In this document: positions 49,697 to 58,564 of the stretch, piece after piece
Layout of the letters: every line of letters starts with the position of its first letter
Position numbering within the stretch: position 1 is the stretch's first letter
Notes under the pieces: model-generated
Database searches by the model: none
What the model saw: the letters and a program-made list of their open reading frames with translations, nothing else
Told to the model about the DNA's origin: nothing
Position numbers and translations under genes: made by a program
From: Bacillota bacterium
Lineage (GTDB): Bacteria; Bacillota; Clostridia; Lachnospirales; Lachnospiraceae
DNA length: 64,000 nucleotides
NCBI GenBank assembly: GCA_023390555.1
Contig: JAEWCQ010000014.1
Location: 124,001-188,000, forward strand
Direction: 5' to 3'

Positions 49697-52600
49697 ATGT
49701 CCAGAGCAAAACAATCAATGGACGGTAATACAGCTGCTGCACATGTGGCCTATGCGTTTACAGATGTCGCAGCAATTTACCCTATTACACCATCCAGCCC
49801 AATGGCTGACTCCGTAGACCAGTGGTCCGCTGCAGGTCAGGAGAATATCTTCGGAAACCAGGTTAAGGTAGTAGAGATGCAATCTGAGGCAGGCGCAGCA
49901 GGTGCAGTGCACGGTTCTCTTGCAGCAGGTGCTTTAACAACAACCTTTACCGCTTCTCAGGGGCTCTTATTAATGATCCCTAACATGTACAAAATCGCTG
50001 GTGAGCAGCTTCCATGTGTATTTGATGTATCTGCACGTACCGTTGCTACACAGTCCTTAAATATTTTCGGTGATCACAGTGATGTATATGCCTGTCGTCA
50101 GACCGGTTTCGCTATGTTGTGTGAGACCAACCCACAGGAAGTTATGGACTTAAGCCCGGTTGCGCATCTGGCTACCATCGATGGAAAAGTTCCATTCATC
50201 AACTTCTTTGACGGATTCCGTACCTCCCATGAGATTCAGAAAATTGAGAAATGGGATTATGCAGATCTCAAAGAGATGTGCAATATGGATGCCGTAAAAG
50301 CATTCCGTGACCATGCTTTGAATCCAGAGCATCCTTCTATGCGCGGATCTCACGAGAATGGAGATGTATTCTTCCAGCATCGTGAAGCTTGTAATACAGC
50401 TTACAATAATTTGCCGGCTATCGTTGAAAAATACATGGCAAAAGTAAATGAAAAACTTGGAACAGACTATGATTTGTTCAACTACTACGGAGCACCGGAT
50501 GCAGAGCGCGTAATCGTTGCTATGGGATCTGTCTGTGACGTTGTGGAAGAAGTCATTGATTACCTGACAGCAGCAGGCGAAAAAGTAGGTCTTGTAAAAG
50601 TTCGTTTATATCGTCCTTGGGTTTCTGATGGATTATTAAAAGTTCTTCCTAAGACTGCAAAGCATGTTGCCGTTCTGGACAGAACAAAAGAGCCGGGTGC
50701 ACTTGGCGACCCGTTGTATCTGGATGTAGCTACTACACTGCGTGAGAACGGTTTAAATGATATCGTATTAACCGGCGGACGTTATGGATTAGGCTCCAAG
50801 GATACTCCTCCTTCCAGCATTTTTGCTGTATACAAAGAGTTAGAGAAAGATGCTCCGAAGGCAAGATTTACAATCGGTATTGTGGATGATGTAACAAACT
50901 TAAGCTTACCGGAAGTAAAACCTGCTCCTATCACATCTGCAGCAGGAACCGTAGAATGTAAATTCTGGGGTCTTGGCGGAGACGGTACCGTAGGTGCAAA
51001 CAAGAACTCTACCAAGATTATCGGTGACCATACAGATAAATACATTCAGGCTTATTTCCAGTATGACTCCAAAAAGACCGGTGGTGTAACCATTTCTCAC
51101 TTAAGATTTGGCGACAAACCGATTAAGAGCCCATATTACATCAATCAGGCTGACTTCGTTGCATGTCACAATCCGTCTTACGTTGTAAAAGGCTACAAGA
51201 TGGTTCAGGATGTAAAACCAGGCGGTGTATTCATGATCAACTGCCAGTGGTCTGACGAAGAACTGGATGAAAAATTAAATGCAGCAACAAAGAAATATAT
51301 CGCAGATAACAAGGTTCAGTTATATACCATCAACGCAATCGACAAGGCAATTGAAATCGGTATGGGTAAACGTACCAACACCATTTTACAGTCTGCATTC
51401 TTTAAATTAGCAAACGTTATGCCGATCGATGATGCGATTGATTTCATGAAAGCAGCAGCAAAGAAATCCTACGGTAAAAAGGGTGATGCGGTTGTTGAGA
51501 TGAACTACAAGGCAATTGATGCCGGTGTAGATGCTGTACATAAGGTAGAGGTTCCGGCTTCCTGGTCCAATCCGGCAGCTGATCCGGCTCCAAAAGCATT
51601 AACAGGACGTCCGGAGACTGTTAAGATGGTAAAAGAATTACTTGAGCCGATCGCATTGATGGATGGTGACAGCCTTCCGGTATCCGCTTTTGCTGATATT
51701 GCAGACGGACAGTTTGAGCATGGTGCTTCCGCATATGAAAAACGTGGTACAGCTGTAAATGTTCCAACGTGGGATTCTACAAAATGTATCCAGTGCTGCC
51801 AGTGTTCTTTTGTTTGTTCGCATGCAACCATTCGTCCGTTCATGTTAAGTGAAGACGAAGTAAAAGCAGCTCCTTCCAATATCAAGCTTGCTGATACAAA
51901 ACCAAAAGCAGGCGATTATAAATTCACCATCAGCGTAACTCCATTAGATTGTATGGGATGCGGTGAGTGTATTACTGTATGTCCGGTTGGTGCAATTCAG
52001 ATGGTTCCGCAGGAATCACAGGCAGATCAGCAGCCAGTATTTGATTACTTAGTTGCAAATGTAGGAAAGAAACCGGGTGTGCCGGCTGACAATACCGTAA
52101 AAGGTTCCCAGTTCAACCAGCCGCTTCTTGAGTTCTCAGGAAGTTGTGCAGGATGTGCAGAGACTTCTTATGCTCGTCTGATCACACAGTTATTTGGTGA
52201 GCATATGTATATTTCCAATGCGACAGGATGTTCCTCTATCTGGGGCGGCCCTGCTGCAACAAGCCCATATACAGTAAACAAAGATTCCAATAAGGGACCT
52301 GCATGGGCAAACTCTCTGTTTGAAGATAATGCAGAGCATGGTCTTGGTATGCAGATTGGTCAGAAGGTTCTTCGTGAACAGGCAATTGACAAATTAAACA
52401 AGATTGCTGCTTCTGAGAAGACAGGTGCAGAACTGAAAGATGCTATTGCAAAATTCATCGAGACAAAAGACAGCACAAAAGAAAATTCAGCTGCGGTAGA
52501 TGCATTGCTTCCGGAATTAGAGAAAGCTGCTGCTGCAGGATGTGAACTTTCCAAAGATGTACTGGATAAGAAAGCTTACCTTCCTAAGAAATCCGTATGG

Positions 52601-53242
52601 ATCTTCGGTGGTGACGGATGGGCATATGATATCGGATTTGGCGGACTTGATCACGTACTTGCCTCCGGCGAGAACGTAAACGTCATGGTATTTGATACAG
52701 AGATGTATTCGAATACAGGTGGTCAGGCATCCAAAGCTTCCAATATCGGTGAAGTATGTCAGTTCGCCGCATCTGGTAAAGAAATTGGAAAGAAGAGCCT
52801 CGCAGAAATCGCTATGAGTTATGGTTATGTATACGTAGCACAGGTTGCACTTGGTGCCAACATGAATCAGACAGTGAAAGTAATTGCAGAAGCAGAAGCT
52901 TACAACGGACCTTCTTTGATCATCGGCTACGCTCCATGTGAGCTGCACGGTGTAAAGGGCGGAATGAACCACTGCCAGGATGAGATGAAGAAAGCAGTAA
53001 CTGCCGGTTACTGGAATCTGTTCTCATTCAATCCTGCATTAAAAGCAGAGGGAAAGAATCCATTTGTGCTGGTTTCCAAACCTGGTGATGGATCCTATCA
53101 GGATTTCTTAAATAATGAGACACGTTACAGCCGTCTGACAAGATCTTTCCCAGATCGTGCAGAGAAACTGTTTGCCGCATCAGAAGACGCTGCAAAGGCT
53201 CGTTATGAACACTTATTGAAATTAGTAGAGCTTTACAAATAA
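49697..53242 (+). CDS. nifJ: Pyruvate:ferredoxin (flavodoxin) oxidoreductase, copy 1
   Basis: A single-chain 1181-residue enzyme converting pyruvate and CoA to acetyl-CoA and CO2 with reduction of ferredoxin. It has the N-terminal TPP-domain start AAHVAYAFTDVAAIYPITPSSPMAD and two ferredoxin-type clusters (CIQCCQCSFVCSH and CMGCGECITVCPVG). The TPP-binding region runs from GCSSIWGG to DGWAYDIGFGG and NTGGQASKAS. In the first cluster the usual CP after the fourth Cys reads CS. Codons are strongly biased towards a restricted preferred set (GGT, CGT, GCA, AAC, TTC), suggesting very high expression. AAGGAGG RBS. Followed by a terminator. Confidence 0.95.
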   Translation: MSRAKQSMDGNTAAAHVAYAFTDVAAIYPITPSSPMADSVDQWSAAGQENIFGNQVKVVEMQSEAGAAGAVHGSLAAGALTTTFTASQGLLLMIPNMYKIAGEQLPCVFDVSARTVATQSLNIFGDHSDVYACRQTGFAMLCETNPQEVMDLSPVAHLATIDGKVPFINFFDGFRTSHEIQKIEKWDYADLKEMCNMDAVKAFRDHALNPEHPSMRGSHENGDVFFQHREACNTAYNNLPAIVEKYMAKVNEKLGTDYDLFNYYGAPDAERVIVAMGSVCDVVEEVIDYLTAAGEKVGLVKVRLYRPWVSDGLLKVLPKTAKHVAVLDRTKEPGALGDPLYLDVATTLRENGLNDIVLTGGRYGLGSKDTPPSSIFAVYKELEKDAPKARFTIGIVDDVTNLSLPEVKPAPITSAAGTVECKFWGLGGDGTVGANKNSTKIIGDHTDKYIQAYFQYDSKKTGGVTISHLRFGDKPIKSPYYINQADFVACHNPSYVVKGYKMVQDVKPGGVFMINCQWSDEELDEKLNAATKKYIADNKVQLYTINAIDKAIEIGMGKRTNTILQSAFFKLANVMPIDDAIDFMKAAAKKSYGKKGDAVVEMNYKAIDAGVDAVHKVEVPASWSNPAADPAPKALTGRPETVKMVKELLEPIALMDGDSLPVSAFADIADGQFEHGASAYEKRGTAVNVPTWDSTKCIQCCQCSFVCSHATIRPFMLSEDEVKAAPSNIKLADTKPKAGDYKFTISVTPLDCMGCGECITVCPVGAIQMVPQESQADQQPVFDYLVANVGKKPGVPADNTVKGSQFNQPLLEFSGSCAGCAETSYARLITQLFGEHMYISNATGCSSIWGGPAATSPYTVNKDSNKGPAWANSLFEDNAEHGLGMQIGQKVLREQAIDKLNKIAASEKTGAELKDAIAKFIETKDSTKENSAAVDALLPELEKAAAAGCELSKDVLDKKAYLPKKSVWIFGGDGWAYDIGFGGLDHVLASGENVNVMVFDTEMYSNTGGQASKASNIGEVCQFAASGKEIGKKSLAEIAMSYGYVYVAQVALGANMNQTVKVIAEAEAYNGPSLIIGYAPCELHGVKGGMNHCQDEMKKAVTAGYWNLFSFNPALKAEGKNPFVLVSKPGDGSYQDFLNNETRYSRLTRSFPDRAEKLFAASEDAAKARYEHLLKLVELYK

Positions 53243-53271
53243 GAATATTTCTGATTTGTAAAAGACTGCAG

Positions 53272-53305
53272 AACTCCCGTCAGGTATTTCCTGATGGGAG
53301 TTTTT
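53272..53305 (+). terminator. Rho-independent terminator after PFOR copy 1
   Basis: AACTCCC-g-TCAGG pairs with CCTGA-t-GGGAGTT around a short loop, then TTTTT. The second PFOR must therefore have its own expression signal. Confidence 0.85.
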
Positions 53306-53463
53306 GATTTATAGGAAAGACTTTGTTTCTCAACGAAAAGGCTCTTACAGTCTGATCCGGGAAGAAATATAACCCTTAATTTGGCAGATGCGGTATGAAA
53401 TACGGGGCATCCGGTAAAAATGTATAGGAAACAGTGAAATGAAAATCAGAAAGGATGTTTACC

Positions 53464-56400
53464 ATGAAAAGAGCAATGAAAACGATGGATGGTAACCACG
53501 CAGCAGCTCATGTTTCCTATGCATACACCGATGTGGCGGCAATCTATCCGATTACGCCGTCTACGGTTATGGCTGAGGTGACCGATGAGTGGGCGGCACA
53601 GGGAAGGACGAATATCTTCGGACAGACGGTACAGGTGACTGAAATGCAGTCGGAGGCAGGAGCAGCGGGTGCGGTACACGGCTCATTGACAGCTGGCGCA
53701 TTGACAACTACTTTTACCGCATCACAGGGATTGCTGCTTATGATTCCGAATCTCTATAAGATAGCGGGGGAACGGCTTCCGGGCGTATTTGATGTGTCGG
53801 CCAGAGCTGTCGCCACACATGCATTGAGCATTTTCGGGGATCATTCGGATATCTATGCATGCAGGCAGACCGGAGCGGCTATGCTCTGTGAATCTTCGGT
53901 ACAGGAAGTGATGGATCTGACACCGGTGGCACATATGGCGGCATTGGAGGGAAGGCTCCCTTTTATCAATTTCTTTGATGGATTTCGTACCTCACATGAG
54001 ATACAAAAGATTGAAACGTGGGATTATGACACCTTGAAGGAATTGATGCATGAGGATATGGTTGAACGCTTCCGAAGTGATGCGCTCAATCCGGAGCATC
54101 CCAAATTGATGGGTTCTGCTCAGAATCCGGATATTTTCTTCCAGACGAGAGAGGCCTGCAATGAAGCGTATGAACATATGCCTGCAATTGTACAGGAGTG
54201 CATGAACCGGGTCAATGAAAAACTCGGAACCGATTACCATCTGTTTGATTACTATGGAGATAAAGACGCGGATAAGATCATCATTGCCATGGGGTCTGTC
54301 TGCAGTACCATTCAGGAGACGATTGATTATCTGCATCAGAAAGAAGGCGGAAAATATGGATTGGTTAAGGTACACCTGTATCGGCCGTTTTCTATAGAAG
54401 CACTGCGTAAAGTTCTTCCGCCGACGACAAATCAAATCTATGTGCTGGATCGGACCAAAGAACCTGGAGCGATCGGTGAACCGTTGTATTTGGATGTCGT
54501 GGCAGCTTTAAAGGGAACAGAGTTTGAGCGTATACCGGTATACGGCGGGCGTTACGGCCTTGGCTCAAAAGATACGACACCGGGACAGATCATTGCTGTC
54601 TACCGCAATCAGGACAAGGAACGTTTTACGATTGGCATTTTTGACGATGTGACACATCTCTCTCTGGATGTGGGAGAAGAACCGGTTACGACACCGGAAG
54701 GCACTACAAACTGTAAATTCTGGGGACTTGGTGCGGACGGTACGGTGGGAGCAAATAAAAACTCCATCAAGATCATAGGCGATCATACGGATATGTATGT
54801 GCAGGCTTATTTTGACTATGATTCCAAGAAATCCGGCGGTGTGACGATGTCCCATCTGCGCTTTGGGAAAAAACCGATTCATTCCGCTTACCTGATCAAA
54901 AAAGCGGATTTCGTAGCTTGTCACAACCCGGCCTATGTCCACAAATATGATTTGGTGCAGGAGCTGAAACAGGGCGGAACGTTCCTGTTGAACTGTCCAT
55001 GGAATCAGGAGGAACTGGGGACACATCTTCCGGGAAAAATGAAGCGGTATATTGCAGAAAATAAAATTCTGTTTTATACGATCGACGGTGTGAAAATCGG
55101 GATTGAGACCGGAATGGGACCAACGCGTATCAATACGATTCTGCAGTCAGCATTTTTTGAACTGACCGGTATCATTCCGGCGGAAAAGGCAAACGAACTG
55201 ATGAAGGCCGCGGCAAAAGCGACCTATGGGAGAAAGGGAGACGATGTTGTCGCCAAAAACTGTGCGGCAATTGACGCCGGTGCAGGCCAGGTCGTGAAAA
55301 TAGAAGTTCCGGAGGACTGGAAGAATTGTCCGGATGACAATCCGCAGGAAGCCGGTGAAACCTGTGAAAGAGCGGATACGGCAGAGTTCGTCCGGACAAT
55401 CTTAAAAGCCGTGTCTTCACAGAAGGGAAATGAACTGACGGTATCGGAAGTAAAGCCTTATGCAGATGGAAAAACACCGTCAGGAACGGCAGCCTATGAG
55501 AAACGCGGGATTGCGGTCAGCGTTCCTGTTTGGGAGTCGGAAAAATGCATCCAGTGTGCAATCTGTTCCTATGTCTGCCCACATGCGGTTATTCGTCCGG
55601 CAATTCTCGATGAGGAGGAAGCGGCGAAAGCGCCCGAGGGTATGCAGTTGAAACCGATGAACGGAATGAAACAGCTGCAGTATGCAATTACGATATCCGC
55701 AATGGACTGTACGGGCTGTGGTTCCTGTGTAGAGTGCTGTCCGGCGAAGGGAAAAGCCATTGTGATGCGGAGTTTTGAAGCAAATAAAGACGAACAGAAG
55801 TATTTTGATTACGGAAGAACGCTGCGTGTGAAAGAAGAGCTGGCAGAAAAGTTTAAAGAGAATACGGTCAAGGGAAGTCAGTTAAAGCAGCCGCTGCTCG
55901 AGTTCTCCGGTGCCTGCGGAGGCTGCGGAGAGACACCGTATGCCAAGCTGGTTTCACAGCTGTTTGGAGATCGGATGTATGTTGCGAATGCAACAGGCTG
56001 TTCCTCCATCTGGGGCAATTCCTCGCCATCCACACCATATACTGTAAATGCGGAAGGAAAAGGACCGGCATGGTCCAACTCCCTGTTTGAAGATGCGGCA
56101 GAATTCGGATTTGGTATGTTGCTGGCACAGAATGCAGTCCGAACAAAATTGCGTGGAAAGCTGGAAACCTGGATTGGCGAAATGTCCGATTCCGGCGCAC
56201 TGCAGGATATCTACTCCGAATGGCTGACGACGTATTCCGACAGTCAGAAGAATACCGGGGTGACGAAACGCCTGGTTGCTGAGCTGGAGAAGCATGACTG
56301 TGAACAGGCAAAAGCCATCCTGCGGGAAAAGGACTATCTGGCGAAGAAATCGCAGTGGATTTTCGGCGGCGACGGCTTTGCCTATGATATTGGATTCGGC

Positions 56401-57003
56401 GGACTCGATCATGTAATCGCATCCGGACAGGATATCAATATCATGGTATTTAATACAGAGGTATACTCCAATACCGGCGGACAGGCATCCAAAGCGACTC
56501 CGGTGGGCGCAATCGCACAGTTCGCAGCGGCAGGAAAAGCGATACAGCAGAAAGACCTCGCTGCAATTGCAATGACTTACGGATTTGTCTATGTTGCACA
56601 GGTTTCCATGGGTGCCGATTATAACCAGTGTATCAAGGCAATCACGGAAGCTGAAAACTATCCGGGACCGTCACTGATCATTGCCTATGCACCATGTATC
56701 AATCACGGCATAAAGATTGGAATGGGGAAAGCACAACAGGAAGAAAAGCTGGCAGTGGAAAGTGGATACTGGAACAATTTCCGATACAATCCGGCTTTGC
56801 GGGAAGATGGAAAGAATCCGTTTGTCCTCGACAGCAAGGAACCAAAAGGCAGCTATCGTGAATTCTTAAACGGTGAAGTTCGTTATCATGCATTGACCAG
56901 AGTCAGCCCGGACAGAGCAGAGGTACTGTTTGAAAAGGCGGAAGAGCATGCGAAAGAGAAGTACCGGATGCTGCAGCAGAAGAGTGGAATGCCCGTAGAA
57001 TAG
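53464..57003 (+). CDS. Pyruvate:ferredoxin oxidoreductase-like enzyme, copy 2
   Basis: 1179 residues, colinear with copy 1 over the full length. Both ferredoxin-like clusters are intact (CIQCAICSYVCPH and CTGCGSCVECCPAKGK), as are SGACGGCGETPY and the TPP region GDGFAYDIGFGG. It differs from copy 1 in codon use (many CGG, CCG, GCG codons) and in the spacing of the second cluster. Possible roles are a conditionally expressed pyruvate enzyme or one for another 2-oxoacid. ATG 53464 is chosen because the upstream ATG at 53455 touches AGAAAGG. No clear promoter was seen in the ~160 bp after the terminator of copy 1. Confidence 0.92.
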   Translation: MKRAMKTMDGNHAAAHVSYAYTDVAAIYPITPSTVMAEVTDEWAAQGRTNIFGQTVQVTEMQSEAGAAGAVHGSLTAGALTTTFTASQGLLLMIPNLYKIAGERLPGVFDVSARAVATHALSIFGDHSDIYACRQTGAAMLCESSVQEVMDLTPVAHMAALEGRLPFINFFDGFRTSHEIQKIETWDYDTLKELMHEDMVERFRSDALNPEHPKLMGSAQNPDIFFQTREACNEAYEHMPAIVQECMNRVNEKLGTDYHLFDYYGDKDADKIIIAMGSVCSTIQETIDYLHQKEGGKYGLVKVHLYRPFSIEALRKVLPPTTNQIYVLDRTKEPGAIGEPLYLDVVAALKGTEFERIPVYGGRYGLGSKDTTPGQIIAVYRNQDKERFTIGIFDDVTHLSLDVGEEPVTTPEGTTNCKFWGLGADGTVGANKNSIKIIGDHTDMYVQAYFDYDSKKSGGVTMSHLRFGKKPIHSAYLIKKADFVACHNPAYVHKYDLVQELKQGGTFLLNCPWNQEELGTHLPGKMKRYIAENKILFYTIDGVKIGIETGMGPTRINTILQSAFFELTGIIPAEKANELMKAAAKATYGRKGDDVVAKNCAAIDAGAGQVVKIEVPEDWKNCPDDNPQEAGETCERADTAEFVRTILKAVSSQKGNELTVSEVKPYADGKTPSGTAAYEKRGIAVSVPVWESEKCIQCAICSYVCPHAVIRPAILDEEEAAKAPEGMQLKPMNGMKQLQYAITISAMDCTGCGSCVECCPAKGKAIVMRSFEANKDEQKYFDYGRTLRVKEELAEKFKENTVKGSQLKQPLLEFSGACGGCGETPYAKLVSQLFGDRMYVANATGCSSIWGNSSPSTPYTVNAEGKGPAWSNSLFEDAAEFGFGMLLAQNAVRTKLRGKLETWIGEMSDSGALQDIYSEWLTTYSDSQKNTGVTKRLVAELEKHDCEQAKAILREKDYLAKKSQWIFGGDGFAYDIGFGGLDHVIASGQDINIMVFNTEVYSNTGGQASKATPVGAIAQFAAAGKAIQQKDLAAIAMTYGFVYVAQVSMGADYNQCIKAITEAENYPGPSLIIAYAPCINHGIKIGMGKAQQEEKLAVESGYWNNFRYNPALREDGKNPFVLDSKEPKGSYREFLNGEVRYHALTRVSPDRAEVLFEKAEEHAKEKYRMLQQKSGMPVE

Positions 57004-57015
57004 AATATTGCTTAC

Positions 57016-57065
57016 AAAAAAAACTCCAATGCGTTAAAATAAAGAGGATTTATTTTACGCATTGG
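57016..57065 (-). terminator. Terminator, best read on the minus strand
   Basis: A stem of 17 pairs (CCAATGCG...AAATAAA with TTTATTTTACGCATTGG, one bulged T) at 57026-57065. Eight As lie at 57016-57023, i.e. a U-tract for leftward transcription. It ends transcripts from the recombinase gene and may also stop PFOR copy 2. Confidence 0.75.
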
Positions 57066-57254
57066 GGATATGTAAGGTTCGAAAGTAATCGTTTGAGATT
57101 GTAGAGTGGAAAATATTCAGACATACATTCAAATGAAAGAGTCGAAATCGACGGATATATTTTAAGGAAATTCTATGCAAAAGTTACATAGTCGCGAATC
57201 AGATATAAAATAAGTGGATATATTCTATTTCCTCTGGTCTGCGTTTCTTATGCA

Positions 57255-57283
57255 ATGTAACAAATTTACTAATTTGTTACGTG
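57255..57283 (+). repeat. Left recombinase-core-like inverted repeat site
   Basis: ATGTAACA...TGTTACGT with the centre AAATTTACTAATT. It is a near-palindrome with 8-10 bp arms. The reverse complement of the site at 58018-58046 matches it at 24 of 28 positions, including the central TTACTA. Position downstream of the recombinase gene. Confidence 0.65.
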
Positions 57284-57357
57284 TAATTATAAACTAACAG
57301 AAAACATAAATCAACTAGATAATTGGGAAAAATTGTATTTTTCGCTCGAATTTTCCG

Positions 57358-57918
57358 TCAAAACTGAACCAGAGAATACAGTTCATCCTTTTGATCCTGG
57401 CTTACACCGATATAACGCAGCGTAATACTCGGTGAACTGTGATTAAATGTATCCATAATAAGTCCGACATTATAGTGTGAAAGCTTGTACGTCCAATACC
57501 CCCAGGTCTTGCGGAGACTGTGCGTTCCAAAATTTTCCTGTCCGATGGTATCGGCCGCCTCTTTTAGCACACGATAAGCCTGAACTCTCCCGATATGCCC
57601 GCCTTTCTTGCTCCAGAACAGGTAACTTTCTGAGGAAAGATGGCCCTGGTTGGCATAGATTTCAATTGCGGTCCGCAATGCAAGATTCACTTTGATTTTC
57701 TTTTCTTTCCCGGTCTTCTGTTCATTCAAAATAAAATATTCCTTGAATTTCCCATCACTGTTGTATAGATCCTGTAATTGCACGGGGATGATATCGCTGA
57801 TACGCAGGCCGGTGTTCAAACCGAATTTAAACAGCAGGGCGTATCTCTCATCTTTTCTCTTTAAATAATAATACATTTCATTAATTTTTTCCTTGTCCCG
57901 AATTGGTTCAACAGTCAT
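57358..57918 (-). CDS. Tyrosine recombinase, catalytic domain only
   Basis: 186 residues consisting only of the integrase/XerC-like catalytic domain. All key residues are visible: R39 (TGLRISD), H133 and R136 (GTHSLRKT), H160 (FNHSS) and the nucleophile Y169 (LRYIG); a lysine in the beta-hairpin region (KTGKEKK) is present. The usual N-terminal core-binding domain is absent, and no phage or conjugative genes are nearby. A plain TATAAT lies upstream on the minus strand (57971-57976). Inverted copies of a core-like site lie on both sides. Likely a DNA-inverting or site-specific recombinase. Confidence 0.85.
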   Translation of the reverse strand: MTVEPIRDKEKINEMYYYLKRKDERYALLFKFGLNTGLRISDIIPVQLQDLYNSDGKFKEYFILNEQKTGKEKKIKVNLALRTAIEIYANQGHLSSESYLFWSKKGGHIGRVQAYRVLKEAADTIGQENFGTHSLRKTWGYWTYKLSHYNVGLIMDTFNHSSPSITLRYIGVSQDQKDELYSLVQF

Positions 57919-58017
57919 TTCATCCCAACTTTCTACTTACCAAATTAAATATCTTAGATACTTTCCCCATATTATACAGCCGAATCCTATAAATTGCATT
58001 ATTTACCATATTATTCC

Positions 58018-58046
58018 ATGTAACAAAATAGTAATTCTGTTACATG
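58018..58046 (-). repeat. Right recombinase-core-like inverted repeat site
   Basis: ATGTAACA...TGTTACAT, in opposite orientation to the left copy at 57255-57283 (24 of 28 matching, shared TTACTA centre). It lies 127 bp upstream of the cheY start and upstream of the recombinase promoter. Confidence 0.65.
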
Positions 58047-58173
58047 GATTTTTGGCATTTTTTACGTGTCATCGTGGAAAATCTCCAGAATTCATTGAGA
58101 GATAGTGTTGTAGAGGTGGAAATACAGGAATTCAGACATTACAAAAGAAAAAATCCAGCAATGGGAGGTACAA

Positions 58174-58530
58174 ATGAAACGGGTATTGATTGCCGATGAT
58201 GCAGTATTTATGAGAATTACATTAAAGAATATGCTGATCAACAATGGATTCGATGTAGTAGGAGAAGCAGAAGACGGAGAAGCTGCAATTCGTAAGTATA
58301 AGGAGGTCAAACCTGACATTGTCACGATGGATATTACAATGCCGAAATTGAGTGGGATTGAGGCTTTGAAATCCATCATGGAATATGATTCCCAGGCAAA
58401 GGTCGTAATGATATCGGCAATGGGACAGGAGGAGATGGTCCGCAAATCCATTATTTGCGGAGCAAAATCCTTTGTGGTAAAGCCATTTAAGGAAGAACAT
58501 GTGATAAAAGCGCTGAGCAAATTTGTCTGA
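58174..58530 (+). CDS. cheY: Chemotaxis response regulator CheY
   Basis: A single receiver domain of 118 residues. Acidic pair DD at positions 7-8, phosphorylated D53 in VTMDITMPK, MISA with the switch residue, and KPF with K ~103. CheY-P binds the flagellar switch to change motor rotation. ATGGGAGG lies just before the ATG. It opens the chemotaxis operon; cheA starts 34 nt after its stop. No clear promoter was seen between the recombinase site and this gene. Confidence 0.9.
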   Translation: MKRVLIADDAVFMRITLKNMLINNGFDVVGEAEDGEAAIRKYKEVKPDIVTMDITMPKLSGIEALKSIMEYDSQAKVVMISAMGQEEMVRKSIICGAKSFVVKPFKEEHVIKALSKFV

Positions 58531-58564
58531 GTGCAGAAAATACGAACAGAAAGCAGGTGAAAAT

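Noticed and set aside
57121..57180. Sigma-28 promoter around CGGATAT at about 57151
   Set aside because: No TAAA box at the required 14-16 bp distance and no gene directly downstream.
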